Of a stretch of DNA of 64,000 nt, positions 60,476 to 64,000 are shown in pieces. Under the pieces are notes generated by a model, which worked only from the letters and a program-made list of their open reading frames with translations, had not been told where the DNA came from and did not search any database. A program made the position numbers and the translations under genes. The stretch comes from Phytophthora sp. 'mugwort' (lineage: Eukaryota > Oomycota > Peronosporomycetes > Peronosporales > Peronosporaceae): assembly GCA_033558025.1 (NCBI GenBank), contig JAUCEF010000007.1, positions 2,356,001 through 2,420,000 on the forward strand, written 5' to 3'. Each line of letters begins with the position of its first letter. Position 1 is the first letter of the stretch.

Positions 60476-63180
60476 ATGCCTCGCATCCATAAGCAGGAGT
60501 ATTGGGCACTTATCGACCTGGTGGCTCCAAGCGAGCAGCTTCCCGAAGGCAACGAGCAATGGTCATCGTCCGACGCAATATTGGCATACTGCTATGAGTT
60601 CAAGGCTGGAACAAGTGCACCTGTCGAGAAAGCACCTGAGCAAGGCGCACCCCCATGTAAAGAAGCAAGAATGCAAGGGAGCATGGCACTGAGCGAAGCC
60701 TCAAAGATGGTAAATGAGGCGCTGAAATCTAAGCGAAAGTCGGGTGCTCCGTTTCTCCCACCTTCTAAGCGAACTAAAACCGTGAAGACAGCTGAAGAAG
60801 AGATGGCAACACGGCTTCTAACGGATTGGATCGGCAAATGCATGCGCCCGTTAGGCATCGCGAGGATAAAGAGCTCCGCTTTTTCGTGACGTTCATCCAG
60901 ACTATCAGTGGTATCTATGAGCTGCCATCTCCCCGCACAATTACCGAGTGCTTGCAATTATATGCTCAGCAGAAGCGGTCGCATGTGAAAGATGAAATTA
61001 TGGCAAGTTTTTTTTCTTCTGTTTTACTTCCGATATCTAGACGTCTCGAATCACGGGATGCTTTCTAGCGCTGATGATTCACTTCGCGAATGCTGCGTTT
61101 GATTTGAAGTCTTACACGCTGGAGGTTACGATCTTTCCTGGAAAACATACAGGTGTTTGAACTGCAGCATCGACATCTAGTCTAATGGAACAGTGGGGAC
61201 TTGACGCTTCGCGTCTCAGCAAGGTCGTCGGTGACAACGCAACGGCTCGAGTATTGTCAAGACCGACAAAGAAATGAATGCGGATCACTTTGACTGCATT
61301 ACACACTTGTAGTATGTCGTTGCTATGAGTTCTCTATACAATATCCCACTTGACAAGTTAGGTGAAATATACTTAGCGAGCGATAAAGTTATGCTTTCGG
61401 AAAGAGTTACCGACAATTTTCAAACGGTTGCCGTTTAGAACCGTATTAAGAAGAGTCCCTATAGCTCAGTAATAGAGCATCCGCTTAGTAAGCGGAAGGT
61501 CGGTCGTTCAATCATGCCTGGGGACAAACTCCGTGCAACCGTTCACGTTGGCGCGCTCGTCGTGCCGTTCGTGATCGAGGCGTGCTGTGCGCCGTCTTTG
61601 CTCTTTTGGGCTTGCTCCCGCCTACTGCCTCGTCGCCGCTTTAGAAGGCTAATGCTCGCTCCAAGCTACCCCACAGCGATCAACCATCTGTGCCGTAACG
61701 CTGTACTATAGGAATGGCCGGTCAAAGCATTGTGTACAAGCCGCTGAGTTCGCGCTGCGATCAGCACCACGCTCGGATCCGGGGTGCACATTAATGGCGC
61801 GGACGTACATGTAGTAGCCGTTAATGATACCGCTGAGCCAGAAGAGAACGAAGACCAGTGGGATGAAGATCCAATCGTTGCGCTCCAAGCAATTAATGAC
61901 AGCGGGTGTGAAATTGAGAGCATGAGTTTAGGCGGTTATGTATCGGCCGGTCCGATGACGAGTCCGTCGATTTGGGGATGGACGACTCCCTGGTCGAAGG
62001 GCTGTTGGATGGGTGTCTTAGCGCGCATGCTGCTGCTCAGATATTAAAGGTGGTAAAGCAAGCCATGGCAGAAACAAGAAGTCACGTTGCCAGATTTCGT
62101 AAGATTGTCACCTACTTCAACAAGAGCGCCAAAGCGAAAGCTAAACTGGAAGCTTTACAAGAAATTGCTGTGCCTCTTACTTTAATTGTCGACGTTGCAA
62201 CTCGTTGGAACAGCACGCACCAAATGCTTCGCCTCTTCTTGTTCTGCGACCGACACTTCGACGTTTTATGGCCTACTTACAGACATCGAGTGCCAAGGAA
62301 CAATTTAGTGACGCCAAGATAGCACGCCCCGCCGGTGGAATGTGGTTTCGTATACAATGTCTTGAAAAGCTGCTCGTGAGTTTTGATGGTATGACAAAGT
62401 TGCTCTCTGGTAAAACGTACGCCACGTTGCCGCTCGTTTTACCCTGCTTGAAGTTGCTCGAGATGAGGTTTGGCGAACAAGCATATATTCTCGCGAGTGT
62501 CACCTGCTTACGCTGGGGAGCTATATCATGAGGCTACAGCCAAACGCATGCATCTCGTTGACGCCTCTTCTTGCTTCTATTACGGAAACGCTTCAAGAAC
62601 TTCCGTTGGATGTGTCATCGTGCAGCCTATTGGACCCGCAGTTTACTCACGGTGACTTCTTAAGCGAAGCAGGACGAGAGGCCAGCGAGCACTTTTTAGT
62701 GATCGAAGCGATGCGGCCCGCCGGTGTTAGCGTTGTCGACGGTGATCTGAACTCAAGCTTTGAGGAAAATAGCGAGGATGATGAAGATTTCGCGATTGAG
62801 CTATTAGGTTTGAAGCGAAGATCTTCTGAGCCCGATGTCCCTGAGGAACTGCCACTGCGAGAGAAAGTAAAAGGCTGAGCTCAAGTTGTAGTTCAAAAAA
62901 TGCAAATTTCGTGAAAAGACAAGGAAGCAAAACAAGTCTCGTGACAGGGCAACGACCAAGAGCCAAGCGAAGCTCGAAAATGCTTTGGCGTGGTGGATTT
63001 ACAACGGGGGGGGGATTCCCATTTCTCTCTCCTTTAGCGAGGAAGTACGTGGGTATTGTGGCAACTTCGGTGCCATCTGAGCGCTGGTTTTCACATCACG
63101 GCAAGATGTAATCGCCTGTCAGGGAGCAATGCCAGGGATATAGATTTTGCCCACAACAATTCGGTTGTGGAGGCCGAATG
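60476..63180 (+). pseudogene. decayed hAT-family transposase
   Basis: The ATG at 60476 opens a frame (MPRIHKQEYWALIDLVAPSE) lasting to 60889. The rest continues in shifting frames: DKELRFFVTFIQTISGIYEL (near 60870-60930), then 61784-62047, then TLIVDVATRWNSTHQMLRL (62170-62230, the D..TRWNS box of hAT proteins), then 62340-62500, then an acidic stretch 62528-62878, and last the hATC dimerisation region (62985-63110) with FLSPLARKYVGIVATSVPSE. At least five frame breaks are visible, and an insert containing a tRNA-like sequence splits the middle. No 8-bp target duplication or terminal inverted repeats were recognised. It cannot make a full transposase. Confidence 0.82.
61455..61526 (+). tRNA. 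tRNA-Thr(AGT)-like sequence, probably decayed or SINE-derived
   Basis: Seven-pair acceptor stem GTCCCTA/TGGGGAC with discriminator A; D arm GCTC...GAGC; anticodon arm TCCGC-TTAGTAA-GCGGA, giving anticodon AGT; T loop TTCAATC. Two pairs of the T stem are mismatched (GGTCG against ATGCC), and the usual GG of the D loop reads AA. The cloverleaf is therefore damaged, and a tRNA-derived SINE or pseudogene is more likely than a working gene. It lies inside the hAT relic. Confidence 0.45.
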
Positions 63181-63449
63181 GTGGCCAAGAAAGCTAAATA
63201 ATGGCTTGTGGGATCAAAACGTTGAGATGCCGGACGTTGTAGTCCACTGACAGGGAGATATTTGGTTTGTATGGTTAACACTTGCAGAGGTTTCTCGCAC
63301 TGCTCACCCATCAGTTGTAACTCGACGTTAGGGCTAGACGGATATAAGTACATCTTCACCGTGCTGGCGAAAATCCTCTCGAGTATTTAACTCAACTCCT
63401 GGAGTTGAACTTCAGCTTATCCGCGCAGCTACAGCCACAGACCGATCGT

Positions 63450-64000
63450 GGGGAAATATAGCGCTGCTAGAATATGTGCTTGTGCAGTCGCCTCTCGTGC
63501 TAATGTATTCGTCCTCCTGTAGCACTATCTCGCTGCTCGACATGTGTATCGTCTGACTATTCGCATCGACCGGCAGCTCGCTGCAGCTGAACACGAACTG
63601 TACTCCGCCCAGCCAAGGGCCACCACGGTAGCGTTCGACGTCATACCGCCGCGAGACGTCAGGAACGCTTGGCCACATGGCTTTGGGTGATCTTCTCGTG
63701 CACCAGTATCATGCTCGCCAAGAGCGAACCACGCCCCCCGTCCGCCTAGCAAACACGAACTTGCCCACGGCCGCTCCCGGCGACGCCGGCAGACCACTGC
63801 AAATGACGTCATCGGGTACCCCTTCGCAACTTGGGTGCAGCTGCTGATCCAGGTGCCGCGGTTCCACCAGCAATCCGGTCTTCTCTTTCGTGATATTTCT
63901 AGCGTCACATGTTGATGACGGGCTTTAGCGCCATCAGGCTTGTGTGCTTGTTGTTACGCGTCTGCCGCATGATCAGCTCGCCGGTCTTACCGTGAAGTCC
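63450..64000 (-). pseudogene. PPDK: pyruvate phosphate dikinase pseudogene (runs off right edge)
   Basis: Three minus-strand frames together follow the central part of PPDK. From the right edge: [20 protein letters not shown], ending in a stop near 63911; then a second frame with [12 protein letters not shown] and [16 protein letters not shown]; then a third with AFLTSRGGMTSNATVVALGW; then a further frame with CSELPVDANSQTIHM and ISTRGDC. Working PPDK has a phospho-accepting His in the TSHAAVVAR box; here it is Asn. PPDK interconverts pyruvate, ATP and phosphate with PEP, AMP and pyrophosphate. At least three frameshifts plus the lost His mean it is dead. Oomycetes use PPi-dependent glycolysis, so an intact copy elsewhere is expected. 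Confidence 0.85.

Overview
The window looks like an oomycete genome, most probably Phytophthora or a close relative. The protein-coding genes are compact, with few short GT-AG introns (55-96 nt where I could place them). The proteins are eukaryotic (GID/CTLH and KICSTOR subunits, ABCC transporter, CAT-type permease). A gene-dense block is followed by a block of decayed LINE, DDE and hAT elements, and a PPi-dependent pyruvate phosphate dikinase relic lies at the right edge. The organism call is inference; no rRNA or other definitive marker is present.

Region 1 (1-39710, minus strand) is one enormous gene. After a signal-peptide exon and a second short exon, the third exon is open from 39152 to the left edge, about 13,050 codons without a stop. 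The encoded protein is Gly/Ser/Thr/Val-rich. Most of it is a tandem array of 22 complete units in two sizes: short, 1560/1563 bp (520/521 aa), and long, 1917/1920 bp (639/640 aa). From left to right the order is L S S S L S L S S L S S L S S S S S L L L L. Every length difference is a multiple of three. The many Pro-rich plus-strand open frames in the region are antisense shadows.

Region 2 (39.7-54.1 kb) is a compact gene block: a spacer with a palindrome and a long hairpin; a MAEA/GID9 E3-ligase subunit (+, 2 exons); a KICS2 (KICSTOR subunit) homologue (-, about 6 exons) convergent with it; an LRAT/PLAAT-type hydrolase domain fused to a membrane segment and a C3HC4 RING (+), divergent from KICS2 across 146 bp; a single-exon full ABCC transporter (-); and a cationic amino-acid transporter (-). 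MAEA and the RING fusion concern ubiquitylation, KICS2 concerns amino-acid signalling to TORC1, and the CAT permease moves amino acids. That thematic clustering may be coincidental.

Region 3 (54.2-64 kb) is repeat-rich and decayed. It holds tRNA-derived SINE-like sequence and nested inverted repeats, a frameshifted L1-like LINE (-), a DDE transposase pseudogene (-), a 268-bp copy of the 5' end of the ABCC gene, a broken hAT transposase (+) with an embedded tRNA-Thr-like sequence, and a frameshifted PPDK pseudogene (-) that has lost its phospho-histidine and runs off the right edge.

All identity and homology statements are by eye and from memory of the families; no search was run.
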